Source of the DNA: Nymphaea colorata
Taxonomy: Eukaryota > Streptophyta > Magnoliopsida > Nymphaeales > Nymphaeaceae
DNA: 64,000 nt
Direction: 5' to 3'
Assembly (NCBI RefSeq): GCF_008831285.2
Contig: NC_045146.1
Coordinates: 22,585,703 to 22,649,702, forward strand
Below are positions 12,700 through 25,700 of the stretch, one piece after another. How positions within the stretch are numbered: position 1 is the first letter of the stretch; every line of letters starts with the position of its first letter. The notes under the pieces were generated by a model. The model was not told the DNA's origin, searched no databases, and worked only from the letters and a program-made list of their open reading frames with translations. The position numbers were made by a program, and so were the translations under genes.

Positions 12700-15600
12700 T
12701 GGTAAGTGTGGGTTATAAAACAACGTCCAGGAATCGATTCGTTGGCCTTCTGATTGTTCACTAGTATCATTCAGTATTTACCACCTCCTCATTAATATGG
12801 AAACATGTAGCAATCAGAATCATTATTGGCGAGCAAATTCACCATATTTTAAGAACTTACGTTTTCAGGGTTTCTGACCGCAGATACATTTATCTTTTTC
12901 AGAAAGCTCCTTCTTTATTACTTTCTAAAAAACAACCATGTTCACAACGACAAATGTATTTCACAGAGTATCGGTTTAAAAAGTACAGGTTGCTCAAATA
13001 AATTAGTTGTAGAAAAGGGTAATCATTTTATATATGTATACTTCCAAAATATGAAAAAGTTAACAAGAGACACTACCTTTTGTAGAATACTTATTTATAA
13101 GTACTTAAGAAGCAAGTAGTGAAAATGCTTTAAGAGCATTAAAATACTGATAAATTATTAATCGATTCGTCTCCATCCAAGTGGGCCATAAAAAACGAGA
13201 GCAATCTCAACTTTCTTGCAAAGTCTCTGAAGTACTGCAAAAAATTCCTTTCAGAGAAGAGCACAAGAATAAATTTTCTCGCATGCAACTGCATGAAAGG
13301 GTCCAAGGGACCAAATGGCAATCTTATCACGATAATACACTATCCTTTTAAGTAGTGGTAAACCTGAGTTGCCTGCCTCCATAGTTTCTCTCTCCCTCCC
13401 TGTTTAGTGCAGAGCCCAAAGCATCTTACCATGAATGCTGAACTATCAAACAAATGGGAACTTTGTTCCTTCCCGAGTTACCCGTATCGGCGATATTGGC
13501 GTCTTACCATTACTATGCATTTTGACAGAAAAAATCTCCTCTCCTAGAAAATATCTCGGTCATCCTTTCTTCCTTTTTTTGAAGTTGATTCTCTTGCCTC
13601 ATTAGCAAGACAAATTTAATGCCCATTTACGAGAAACCACGACGGGATTGAATTTGCCAATACCAAAAAAATGAAGAACAGAACCGTCAAATGTCTGCAA
13701 GTCCGTTTGGAAAAACCCTCAAACTTTGAGTTCGATTCCAACTCGGGTTGGTCGAGCTCGATTCGAGCTCTACTTGTTTGTAAGCAAGTCAAACTCAAGC
13801 TTATAAACGAATCGAGATCGAGTTATAAATTCGAGTTACATGAAGTCAACTTGGTTAAACTTCAGCAAGCATGTTTAAGGTTATCTTTTTTTTCATATAT
13901 ATAGTTTACAACTGCAAACCAAAAAAAAAGATCAAGTCAAATGAAGAATTGGTAAACGAGCTTGAACAAGCCAAGCTTGAGGTGGGCCCAGTCTATTGAG
14001 TCAAGCTAGAGCTGACCTTGTACAGCTTGACTCAAGCTCAAGCCGAGCTCAAACTGAGTGATATATAAGTAGTTGACACTGGTGAAAAAATGTATTTGAT
14101 GATCCGACGGATAATAGTATATTGACCATAAACTGCTATTTTTGCAGGTGCTGCCAAATCTGGAAAGATCATATCCTGACACATTTAAGATCTGGGAAAG
14201 GTAATATATTTCAGAAGAAACCCGAACCGAAGGCAGATTAGAGATGACATATTTTGTCCAATTAGTTTGGTACTTAACAATCTTTTTTGCTGGTAATACC
14301 GTGCGGTCTTAGTAAATTCTGCACATAGATCGCCTAAGAAATCCAGTGAAAGCGTCAGGTGTCATTCAATCGGAATACTGTGCACTTATATGCCGGTTTA
14401 GTTCAGTGTTATTCATGTCGGTTTCTTCTTATATACCGGAAACTTGAACTTCAAACATACGCAGTCTCGGCCGACACCTACTGGCCTGTCTAAAGCTGTA
14501 CAGACAAAATAAATTAATAAAAAATAGAACGATGTTATTTTCTCAATAGTCAGTTAGCTCAATACGAACCATATGTCGACCAATATTCTAAGATACCATT
14601 TAATTATTGAACAAAAGTAGGAGAACGGATGCAAATGTGATATTTTGTTAGGTCAACTACGTAAGCATCCTGTTTTGAGGTGAAACTCATTAAATGTAAT
14701 TAAACATTAAACAATAAAATAATGAAATAAATTGTATTAATAGTCCTCTACTATCCTATTATGGTGTTTGTTTCACTTCGAAAATGGAGCACAAGCGTTA
14801 GGACGCCTTTCTGTTCCTATCGATTTAAGGCTTGATGAATCCATTGCTCTTGTTGCCACCATAAAGCCATTAACCTTTTTACTGTGTCTCAAGGGGCGTA
14901 TCCTAGCAGGTCGGACTGGTCGATTGATGAAAGTCTGGTTGTCAGTAGTTCCATTTCTATAAGCTGGTACCTTTGGACTGTAAACAATGCAACGCTATAG
15001 TGGTGTACTGCTCCTTACCCAAGTCCTGAATCAACTTTACACCCCCAAGGAAGAAAAAAAAATGTTTACCTGACTATGCCCTTTTAAGGTGTGAATGCTT
15101 GTAATAGCAGGAAAATCGATAGCTTCGCAGCAGCAAGAGTAATAAAATCCCCGAACGCTCTTGCTTCAGTCCTTCAAATGAAACTTAAATAATTACATTG
15201 AAAGAACAGCAAAACAATCGACTGTTTACGTTTGGTTACTTACAGCGAACGTGAACTTAAAACAGGACAGTTTCGTCAAGCAATCAAACAGTACCCAAGC
15301 GAGACATGAAAGATAACCCATTGAAGAAACCATAATTGGCCGACACAGTTTACAAAAATAAGGTTTTCTAGATCTTTTAATTAGTTTACATCGCTTCCAC
15401 TTGTTGCTTCAATGGCCGTCACCTTCAATTGTTCTTTTATGTATGCAATAGGACTATATGGCCAGTATGGGCCGATTCGGCCGATCCTAACAAAACTTTA
15501 CTTTGGCACCCTTTTTCTACCTCCAACTCCAAAATCCTGTCCGGGCGATGTTGAATCACGCGCAAATCTAAGCCAACATAGAAAGATCAGACCCTTGCCC

Positions 15601-16725
15601 TTGGCTGCAAATCACACTGATTATTCATCTACTTTACCAACGGCTATGGACATTCATCCGCTACCATCGAAAGGAGAAAAAAAATTCCGTTGCTTTTGAG
15701 CTACAGATTCCAACCTCTTGACGCAAATTCATGTTGATTCAGAATTAACGAATGATCATCCATTTATGGATCAATCGAAATCCGGTAGCACAGGCTTCAT
15801 CTAGGCAATAGCAAGATTTCTCAAGCTAACTTCCTTTAGAAGGTACACGCCTAAACAACCTGGAAGGAAGAAGCTAATTCCTTGATAATCACGATTTCGC
15901 CAGGAGTAGCGTGAAACCACCCTGTTTGCAGCCACTGATATCCATGGCGGTAAATACGTACCCAGCCATGTATATACACCCCAAGGAGTCGGCAGAGTAG
16001 GGTAGCCATTAGTTATAGCAACTCCATACCAAGAATGTTCAAGCCAAAGCCATGAAACGTAGGGTACCGCCCCAGTGCCAAATGCCCCACATAGATCTTC
16101 GATAGGTCGAGTTTCAGATCAGCACGATATAAAGCTGAAAGCCAAACGGCCACAGGAGAAGTGCAAAAAGTCCCGTTTGGATCATCTAGATAGTGCAGAA
16201 AATTTGAATTAGTATAAACCAGAAGAAAGAAACCCCAAAACCATAACCGAACTATTGATGTTTCGCAGAAAAGAGAACCCCACCACGTTTGGAGAGGAAA
16301 AAAAAAAACGAGGGAGAGCAGCTGACCACAAACCACTCAAAATAAATCATCATCTCCATGACAAAATAATATTCACCACAAAACATGTGCTGGCTTACAA
16401 TTTTATCTATACCCATAGTTCCATAACCCGACCCCAACGGCTTGCCAGTCATTGTATTTACAGCATATGTTATCTTCAAGTGCTCAGGCAGAGCAAAGGG
16501 CCGCTAACAAATCACAGCTACATCATATGGTTCAACAGCTCTATAGTGATGTACTTATTTTCATATGCGAAAAAAAAGAAATCCAGATGCGCAAGTTTGG
16601 GGGTCTTCAAGGTATATTTTTTAACCAGCAGGTATAGATGGATCGATCGATGAGGAACTGACTAAATCGTACAGGAGGCAAAAGAGACGAACTAATAACT
16701 CAAACGCCACCATATTGTGAACTTA
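12700..16725. other. Intergenic region upstream of the unknown gene and downstream of ubiquilin
   Basis: AT-rich spacer that also includes the ubiquilin 3' UTR at its right end. No coding motif was found. It contains the degenerate gagctcgag-type repeat listed separately. Short open frames, for example 15412-15699 and 16255-16653, have no recognisable domain. Confidence 0.55.
13700..14062. repeat. Degenerate GAGCTCGAG/CAAGCTTGA-rich dispersed repeat
   Basis: Imperfect reiterations of cgagctcgattcgagctc, caagctcaagcc and related words lie on both sides of an A-rich centre. This pattern is common in degenerate plant transposon remnants. I could not define clear ends. Confidence 0.45.
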
Positions 16726-19700
16726 CTAACCAAGATTCCCAAGAAGGCGCTCAACAGCTGCACTGACATTTCCACGGGTTGCAGTCAGTGCACGAATATT
16801 CTCCTGGGTGTCAAAGAAGCCCATCTCTTGCAGTTGAGACAGTTGGGCTGCGTAAAGCTCTTCCGGCGGGACTGTAATGAAGAAACAATAACCTTTCAGA
16901 GGGGAGAGATGGAAGGAGCGGGAAGGGAAAGAGAGGGAGGGAGAGGAGGCATCAAACCATTAGATGTGTTGGGAACGTTTAGGCTGCCTCCCCCAAGGCC
17001 ACCAAACATGCTCATTAGCAAATCCAGGTTGAGATTATTGGGAGTGCCAGTGCCACCTGCACCACCACCAGTTCCTTGTTCCCTGAAAAGTAAGCAGGCA
17101 TATTGCCCAATGAAATAAATGATGCTTTTGGTTGTGCAAGAATTTTGATTGAAAAGGATATAGTGGCTGCTAGACTTTAACAGCGTGAAACAGGAAGAGG
17201 AGATTACTTTGGCTGTTTTAACTTTTAAGAGTCAACCTATCAAACAAAAAACCTCATAGAGCTTTGTGCAATCAGTAAAAAGTCTTTCCTATGAGTGCCT
17301 TAAATTAACTGAGCTGTTTAACTAGGGACAAAACAGCAGCCTACTAATTGTGGATCAGAAAAGAAAAAAAAATGGGGATCACAAAAGAAATAAAGCAGAA
17401 TCAAGATGTTCTTTCTTCTGAATAGGCAACATAGGTGATCTCTAACTGATTAAAAATCGAAAGAAGTTAGCTTGTGGTAGTTGGTCACAGTATCCTATTA
17501 TTCTCCACAGTGAATTTCAACAATGATAAGTAAAGGGCAAACTTCAAGCCACTTACTGATTTGTCTGTTGGCGGTTGAGCTGGGACAAAAGGGCTTGCTG
17601 AAATGACATGAATTGCTGCATAGAATTCGAAAGTTCATAAATACTAGGGTCCCAAAAAAAAGTTACAAACCAAAGCACATGAAATACCTGCAATGTCTCG
17701 GGGGAAGTAAGTTGGCGAAGGAACTCTGGATTCTGCATCATCTCTCTGAACTGGGAATTCGAGTCCAACATATTTCGGAGCTGGGGATTAAGACCAAGAA
17801 TCTAGAGCACAACATGGAAAAGGTCACCTAAATAATGTAGCCATTCTGAGACTTCAAATGTATCAATAACAGAAACTCATGTTTTACTTGGTTCATATAC
17901 TGAGGGTTAGAGAGAAGGCTTTGCATCATCTGGGAAACAGCAGGGTTTTGCATCATTTGATTCAAGAGTGAGGAATCAGGGAGTCCACCAAGCATCCGAT
18001 CAAGTTCTGGTAAACCCATCCCCCCTGCTCCAGCAGCCCTGGCATCCACTGTCGACCCAGTCCTTGGAGCTGGATTGTTGGCCGGGGCACCTCCAGCGGC
18101 TGCAATTGTTTAAAATGGGACAAAAGATCAAAAAGATGTACGTCCCATGAGACACACGCATCATGCGAGCACAAACACATTATACAAATTACACATACAC
18201 AAAGAAAGAAAGATAGAAAGAAATACATGTAAAGCATAAAACTTACGTGCATTGCTCCAAGGGTTAGGGAGTGGATTGGTGTTTGGAGCAGGAGATCCAG
18301 CCGTAGTTTCTGACTCAGTCGTAGAAGCATTCAAGGACCGATCTCTTGCCTGGTTTGCTCCTTGGTTCCCCAGAAGAGCAGCAAAAGGGTTTGACCCAAT
18401 ATCATTTCCACCATCTGCAGCCATTGTAGTTGCATTCAAGAATGGCTCCTGAACAGTTTCATACATGCGCCTCAGCATATTAAAACCTTCAGGAGAAGAT
18501 TCAATGTTGCTCATGGCCCTGTCTGTGTTCCGCATCATCTCACGCATCAATTCAGGATTACGTGCAGCTTCCAGGGTTTGGCGAAGAGTGCTAGGATCAT
18601 TGAGTATATGAGCAAGATCTGGATTCCTGTCTATTATTTCCCGCATTTGGGGGTTGCTCATAATTAAGTTACGCATTAAATCAGGATTATTCATAAGGTT
18701 CTGCACAACAGGCATGTTCATTATTTCCCTCATCATGTTAGGGTTCTGAGTCAGCTGCTGCTGCACTTGTTCAAACTCCGGCAGCCCACTTCCAAATAAA
18801 CCAGATGCTCCATTTCCACCAGGATTATTGGCACCAAGTCCTGGGAACAGCAAGCCCCCAAGGCCCAAACCTCCACTGTCAATAGGAGCAGGTGGCCTTG
18901 CTGGACCTTGTGTGCTGTTATTAGTAACAGTGGTATTGGTAGTGCTATTCGTATTAGCTGCTGGGGCCGCTGCAAAGCCACGAACCAGGTGAACTGTGTG
19001 ATCAGCATGCAACCCTACCAACAACCAAAGAAACTTCAGGACAAGATATCAAATGAAATACAAGAGGGAAATGCAACCCCAAAAAAATTCTACATCCATG
19101 CAGCTCCTTTAGAAGTTGATTGCATGTAGCAAAATATATAGACATAAGTAGCACACATGGTTCACATTTTACAAATTCAACGAAGAACATTAAATCATAT
19201 ACTTTGCAAACCAAATCACTGCAAGCATCATCGAGGAAGACTCTTCAGATCGCCCCTGGCAAAGCAACAACTATATCATGCAACAGACTGTCTTCCAGTC
19301 AAATAAAGAGTCAGCAATGATATCGAATGAACCTCCCCTACTATAAGAAAGTTCCATAAAGGGGGCGTTTGTTACGCTGGAAAAACACTGTAGCTCCGGA
19401 AAAAAAATTCAAATTTTTAAAATTTTTCTCATTCCATCAAACGTGGATAAATTTTTTTGACCGTTGGAGGTGATTCAGGAAATATATTTCCGGAAAAATA
19501 TTTCCAGCCAGACGGGTGGAAAAATTTTTTCGGAAATTTTTTTTTTACCATTGGAGGAAGAATGGACAGGGAGGAAGAAGAAGGGAAGAAGGGAAGGAGG
19601 GAGGAAGAAGAAGGGAAGGAGGGAGGAGGAAGAAGAAGGGAAGGAGGGAGGAGGAAGAAGAAGGGAAGGGGAGGGAGGAGGAAGAAGAAGGGAAGGGGAG

Positions 19701-22700
19701 GGAGGAGGAAGAAGAAGGGAAGAAGGGAGGAAGAAGAAGGGAAGGAGGGAGGAGGAGGGAGGAAAGAAGAAGGGAAGGAGGGAGGAGGAAGAAGAAGGGA
19801 AGGAGGGAGGAGGACGAAGAAGGGAAGGAGGGAGGAGGACGAAGAAGGGAAGAAGGGAGGAGGAGGGAGGAAAGAAGAAGGGAAGGAGGGAGGAGGAAGA
19901 AGGGAAGAAGGGAAGGAGGGAGGAGGAAGGAAGGAGGGAGGAAAGGAGGGAGGAGGAGAGAGGAAAGAAGAAGGGAAGGAGGGAGGAGGAGGGAGGAAAG
20001 AAGAAGGGAAGGAGGGAGGAGGAAGCAACAGAGAGTTTACCCTCTGCCGGCGGCGTCCGCTGCTCACAATCGGAGAAAGAGAGGGGCGGAAGCCCCTCTA
20101 ATCGTGGCTGATGGGAAAGGAAGGAGAAAGGGCAGGCCTGCCGCCCACCCTTTTTTCCCTCTCCATCTACGCCCTCGTCGCCATCATCGGTGATGGCCCT
20201 CTTCCTCCTTCTTCCTCCCTTCCCTTCCCTCACCCTTTTCCTCCTCCTCCTTCTTCCTCCTCCCTTCCCTTCCCTCACCCTTTTCCTCCTCCTCCTTCTT
20301 CCTCCTCCTCCCTTCCCTTCTTCCTCCTTCTTCTTCCCACGCTCCCTTCTTCTTCCTCCCTCCTTCCCTTCCTTCTCCTCCCTCCCTTCCCTTCCCTTCC
20401 CTTCTTCCTCCTCCTCCCTTCCCTTCCCTTCCCTTCCCTTCTTCCTCCTCCTCCCTTCCCTTCCCTTCCCTTCCCTTCCCTTCCCTTCTTCCTCCTCCTC
20501 CCTTCCCTTCTTCCTTCTTGGCTCCCTTTTCCTGCTCCCTCCTTCCCTTCTTCCTAGTTCTTCCTCACCATTTCTACCAAACAAAGGAATTTTTTTTCCA
20601 GAAAAATATTTCCTCTATAACAAACAGAAGCTGGTTTTGGAAAAACGGAAAAATATTTCTGGAAATTTTTTTTTGGAAATTTTTTTTAAGAAACTGGCCA
20701 TCAAACGCCCCCTAAAGGATTGCAAAGACCACCTAATTGTATCAGAAGAAGGCCTCCTTTTATACTGCACTAGTAATGGGCCAAAGCAGCAGGAAAAATC
20801 AACTGCAGACTCCCATCACTGAAATAAGATGGGAGAATACGCGAACGGATATTGGGAGAAGTGGAAAAACAGGGGAAAATGCAAAAAATAGTATCTATGT
20901 TCCAAGATGACCAAAAAACGGAAAGAAAGAGTCTCTTGCAGACATAGTCACAACAGTCAATCTCAGCCATATTTATAACAAGCCAAAGTTTTCCAATATT
21001 AAGGGACCACATAATATGTGTCTTAGCCAAATGTTGGCACTCAAAAAAGCTAACAAATGTAAAAATAACAGAAATAAACTAAAAGGAAATCAAACAATTA
21101 ACAATTTTTAAAAGTATAAATAGGCCGCTGCAGAATTATTTGCAAATAAAAATATAGAAAAAAGCAAGCACATAAAATCAAGGGAAAATATAAACTCATA
21201 AGAAGTCCCAAATTTTCCCAAGATTCCTTAGAGATTTTTCTGATATTATCAGAATCTTTCACAATTCTAACATGCATATATTTCTAATAATTTCAAAATA
21301 CCTGCCACATTTTCCCGCTAAAACAATTTGCTAGTTTCTCGCTTTGATAGCACAACATTTACAAAGTACCAAATATATGTGTGACTCGCCGATAACATAC
21401 AACTAAATGAACAGAAGGGGTGATTATAGTATAGAGCACCATAGAAATAGTGATACATTTACAAGTGATACAGAGATAAATCAATTACTGCTTACAGAAA
21501 GGAAGAGAGTTTTGTAGTAAAATACTGTGTATTTGAAGCTTGGTAACCATCACAAGACAGCTCAAGATCAAACGACTATAAAAAAACAGAAATTGCACAT
21601 GACCAGAGTATATAGTGCAGAAAAATCCAGAACCAGTTAGCATTTAAGAGGCTTGGTGTCATGCCCACATGCAACATAGTACTCGCACTATCCCAACTAT
21701 TCAGATTTCAAGATTTCAACCCAAGGAAATAAGGTCAACGACAATAATTTAACAAACCTGCCTATGCCCACACTAGCCTCGGGCTCCTGATTTAGCGGAT
21801 CCCAACCCACTCCCTAGCAGCTTCAGTTCCACCCTCAAAAAGGTTAGGAACCAAGACAATATATTACTTAGTTAACATTATAATAAGTCCCATAAGATTC
21901 TTTACAATCTTAGATACACGATTAAACTTTTAAGGTATTACAACCCACCTCCTTAAGGCACACACATCTATGCATGTGAGACCCTAGGTCTGGGTGCTAA
22001 GCACGCTCTGATATCACTGTAGTAACTCTGCACATTCCCACACTAAGCTTGGGCTCCTAATTTGGCGGATCTTAGCCCACCCCTTAATAGTTTTGGTTCC
22101 TACCCCAAAAAGGATAGGAACCTAGACCATCTCTCACTTAGCTAACGTCCTAATAAGTCTCTTAAAATTAATCACAATCTTAGGTACAAGACTAAACTAT
22201 CAAGGTATTAAGGATAATGAATGTAAATCAAAGGACATCAATTACAAAATCTATGATAAGACTAATATGAAGGTTATGGATGCGTATTTGAAGGTTCAAA
22301 ACTAGACACACACATATAGAAAGATCTATGAATCAAAGTGGTTACCACAAAGGATAAAAGCCATGGATATCAATACTAAGAAGAGCATTACAAACAAAGA
22401 ACAGCAAAGGGACAAAAACAAAAGCGCTTTAACTAAGCAAAATTATAGTTGAAAAGCATACTACATCAATGATCCACAACACACTTTTACAACCACCTGC
22501 TGAGATGCACTTCTCCCGTTTTCTCAAGTCTGAATGAAACCTACTTGGTAATCAAGTTTTTTTTTCTTATTGTACATTTTCATTAGCATGATCATTTCTG
22601 TATCATTTAAAATTCTCCCTTATCACACCTAAGCATCCATTCATGTCCATATACTAGTGTGACATCAAAATTTGACAATTTCCTAGTTTATAACTTTTCA

Positions 22701-25700
22701 TCTGACATCAAATTTTGATGCATTCCTAGTTTATAATTTTTGATGACTAAGAGTCTACGACATCATTCATGAAATATAGAACACAAAAGGAACAGGAAGA
22801 AGACAGATGAGTTGCTAAGTCTGGTGATGTTCAATTCCCAAAATGGAATCTTTTCGGCCTCCTTTATCTCCCCATGTGTTTAATAGCAGAGTGGTTGCCC
22901 AAGTAACATCTTAAGAGGACGGTAATATGAGGTCTTCAATATTTCAAACTCTAGTTCTACCTCAAATGACAAATCACAAATTTAAAAGATAAAAGGAAAA
23001 GAAATACAATTCTGGAGATAAAAAAAACATTTTTCTTGAGCTGCATAGAATCATAGATAATCCAACCGATGGAAGAACAGTGCCACCATCCCTGTCACGC
23101 CTGCACCCCTTCTTTACTACAAATGATTGTCAAGAACACAACTGGAATTTTTGGTCTTGGTTATATCTTGACAAGGCAAAATCTTCAGATGTGAAAAATT
23201 TTAAATAAATTTGAGGACACAAAAGATTTATAGAAACAGGAAAAAAAGGTACAGAGGGTTATTTATCAAACAAATGAACAGAAATATGATTAAAAAATTT
23301 TATTTTTCTAAAACATTGGCTTTTAGATCCATGTTTTTTTTACTTCTACATGAGATTTTGACAACAACATCATAAGATCCTACAACTTCAATCCCTCAAA
23401 CAATTTTACTTTCAAAAAAATTTTTTTCCTATGCCATGCATTAAAACTAGAACAACTGGAATATTTTCAACATACTGTTGATATATGCAGTCATGATCCA
23501 AAATCACTCTTGGTTGTAGGCAAGTGAGTGTTCTGGAACTGTTGTAAAGCAGAAGAACCATACACTTAGTGCATGCAATTGGGGAGATAAATTCCATAAA
23601 CAACAATAAAGGTAAATCATTGAAGGCTTTGAGCCCACATTTAAAAGAAGCATCAAGCAGATTAAAGCATGAACTTTTTGACTAAGACCTAGTAAGATAA
23701 ATGACTTGAGATTCAAGAATAGCCCAGAAGCAGGAAATGAAAGTCAAGCTCAACCAAAGAAAACAAGAACTTTTTTCCTTATCATTGACCAGATTTATAC
23801 AAGGTTCCCATCCATGGCTTAGAAATACATACAAAGAGCCCAAAATGATCCTTTTATTCCCTTACCCACTGCTGCAAACTGACTACAGACTACTTGTCAG
23901 TCTCCCTTGAATACAGTTTGAGAAAACCAAAAGGTCAAATACATCTGTCAAGGTAGTTTGATCATATCCATCCACGAAAATAACTTTCCTTCTGTAAATT
24001 CATATTCCCCCCTTGGTCCTTGACAAAGAAATCTTTATGCATTGAGAATATGTCAAAGCGCAGAAGAAAAAGGATGTTTAACTTATCTATGATCTAAGTT
24101 GTCAAAATTTAATATCAGACAGGTGATTGACGACCCGAAGAAGATTAATTGGGGCTAGCTAGACCAAGACAGTCCAAGCCAATTGATTATAAATAAATAA
24201 ATACAATTATTTATAAGGAAATAAATATGAAACATATATATCTATGCAAAGTGTGCACATATATTTACAGGTCAGGGATTAGTCAGCTGAGTATCTGACT
24301 AATCTACTAGTCGCTGGTCTGCAAAAACGGCCCACATAGCCAACTCAAGACACTAGTTTGGGTTTTGACAACAAAGTCTATGATTGTACCGATCCTCTAT
24401 CACTGACATCTGACAACATGATGCAATTAGAAACGATTGAAAAAGGCAATTTTACTTATTACATCTCTCTCCTCCCTTTCAAACTGGACATGTACAAAGC
24501 ATGTAAGACCCGCAGGTTATCTACCCAGCTTCAAGGGAACTCTTGATGATCTAGCATCAATTTTCATGGTATCGATCAGGTTGTATAGAAGCAGAATGAA
24601 TCCCTAAAAATATTTTTCTTGTTTACAAATGGCTTAGAGAAGAAACTTAAACATCCCTTTTAAACTTTAACACTTGCAAACCTACAGTGCTTGCAAGGCC
24701 CAAAGGCGACCAAATGGGAAAAGCATAGAGTTTATATTGACTGAAAAATTCAGAGGCGTTGGACTTAATTTTTTAAACTTTAAAGGAAGTATTTATCAAT
24801 GTTGTCAAACATAGTATCAGCACCCTGTCAATTGCTTACCTATGTAGTGCATCGGCCAATTTTTATCTTATAATTGGCCTGTATCGCTTTACTTTCAAAT
24901 TTTATGAATTTTAAAAATAACATATAGTATTTTAATTAACAAATAAAACACTATATCTGTCTCACTGATAAGATACACATTAGCCGATATGATATTGATA
25001 ACTTGGGTAGTTTTAAGATGCCATATATGCGCACACACACAAACACACAAAGAGAGAGAAAGAAAAAAAGTTTCTGAAAAGAAATCCAAAAACTTGAAAT
25101 CACCATGCTAAATCTAATACGTCAAAACAACTTTAGATTCATGAATAACAGCATAGGTACGCTAAACAAGGAACATAAGCATGACTCCAGATTTTGACCA
25201 TTAGAGAGATCCAATTTAGCATTTAGATCCATGGTTAATTGAAGTATTGAACCAACCAGAATAAGATTACATATTTAAGGGTGATGCTCTCCATTCCCTA
25301 GCTCTGTTTTTACCTATGCCACAAGCTGCCGAAAGACTCGTCAATGCAAACAAAATCAGAAGCCAATCAACATAGTGCCAACACAACACTCGATGTGGAA
25401 CACACAAGAGTTCCCATTTGATCAGTCAATTACGATTTCGAAAAAAAGAGAGAGATAGAAGCAACCAAATTGAAGGAAATAAAAGCAAACGTAACAGAAT
25501 CAATGGAAATTCAAGGAACTCGTAACCAATTGAGAAACAATGTACAGAGTCAGAAACAACAATTTGCGAGCCCACGTGAATTACTAAAGTAGGCTAAGCA
25601 ATTTAAAAGAAGCCACTCCAAGATTTAGAGCAACATTGCGGAAGATAGACGACAAGAAGAGCGACGGAGAAACAGTTGATCTCGATACAAACGTAACTAC

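Larger units (their letters stand above)
19361..20712. mobile_element. Nonautonomous PIF/Harbinger-like TIR element with purine/pyrimidine foldback arms
   Basis: The ends are GGGGGCGTTTG and its exact reverse complement CAAACGCCCCC. Both are flanked by TAAA (19357-19360 and 20713-20716), consistent with the TAA-type target duplication of PIF/Harbinger (Tourist) elements. Inside each end lie AT-rich ggaaatattt motifs. A left arm of G/A-only repeats (about 19561-20022) and a right arm of C/T-only repeats (about 20196-20560) face each other across a GC-rich centre, so the element is roughly palindromic. Long open frames across the arms are low-complexity artefacts. The superfamily is inferred from termini only; no transposase is present. 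Confidence 0.65.

Noticed and set aside
12489-12764. Plus-strand frame of 91 residues
   Set aside because: No motif, and it overlaps the likely minus-strand promoter and 5' UTR of the unknown gene.
19429-20584. Several overlapping frames of 200-370 residues on both strands, rich in Arg/Glu/Gly or Pro/Ser/Leu
   Set aside because: They arise because G/A-only and C/T-only repeats contain no stop codons. The composition is pure low complexity and sits inside a transposon in an intron.
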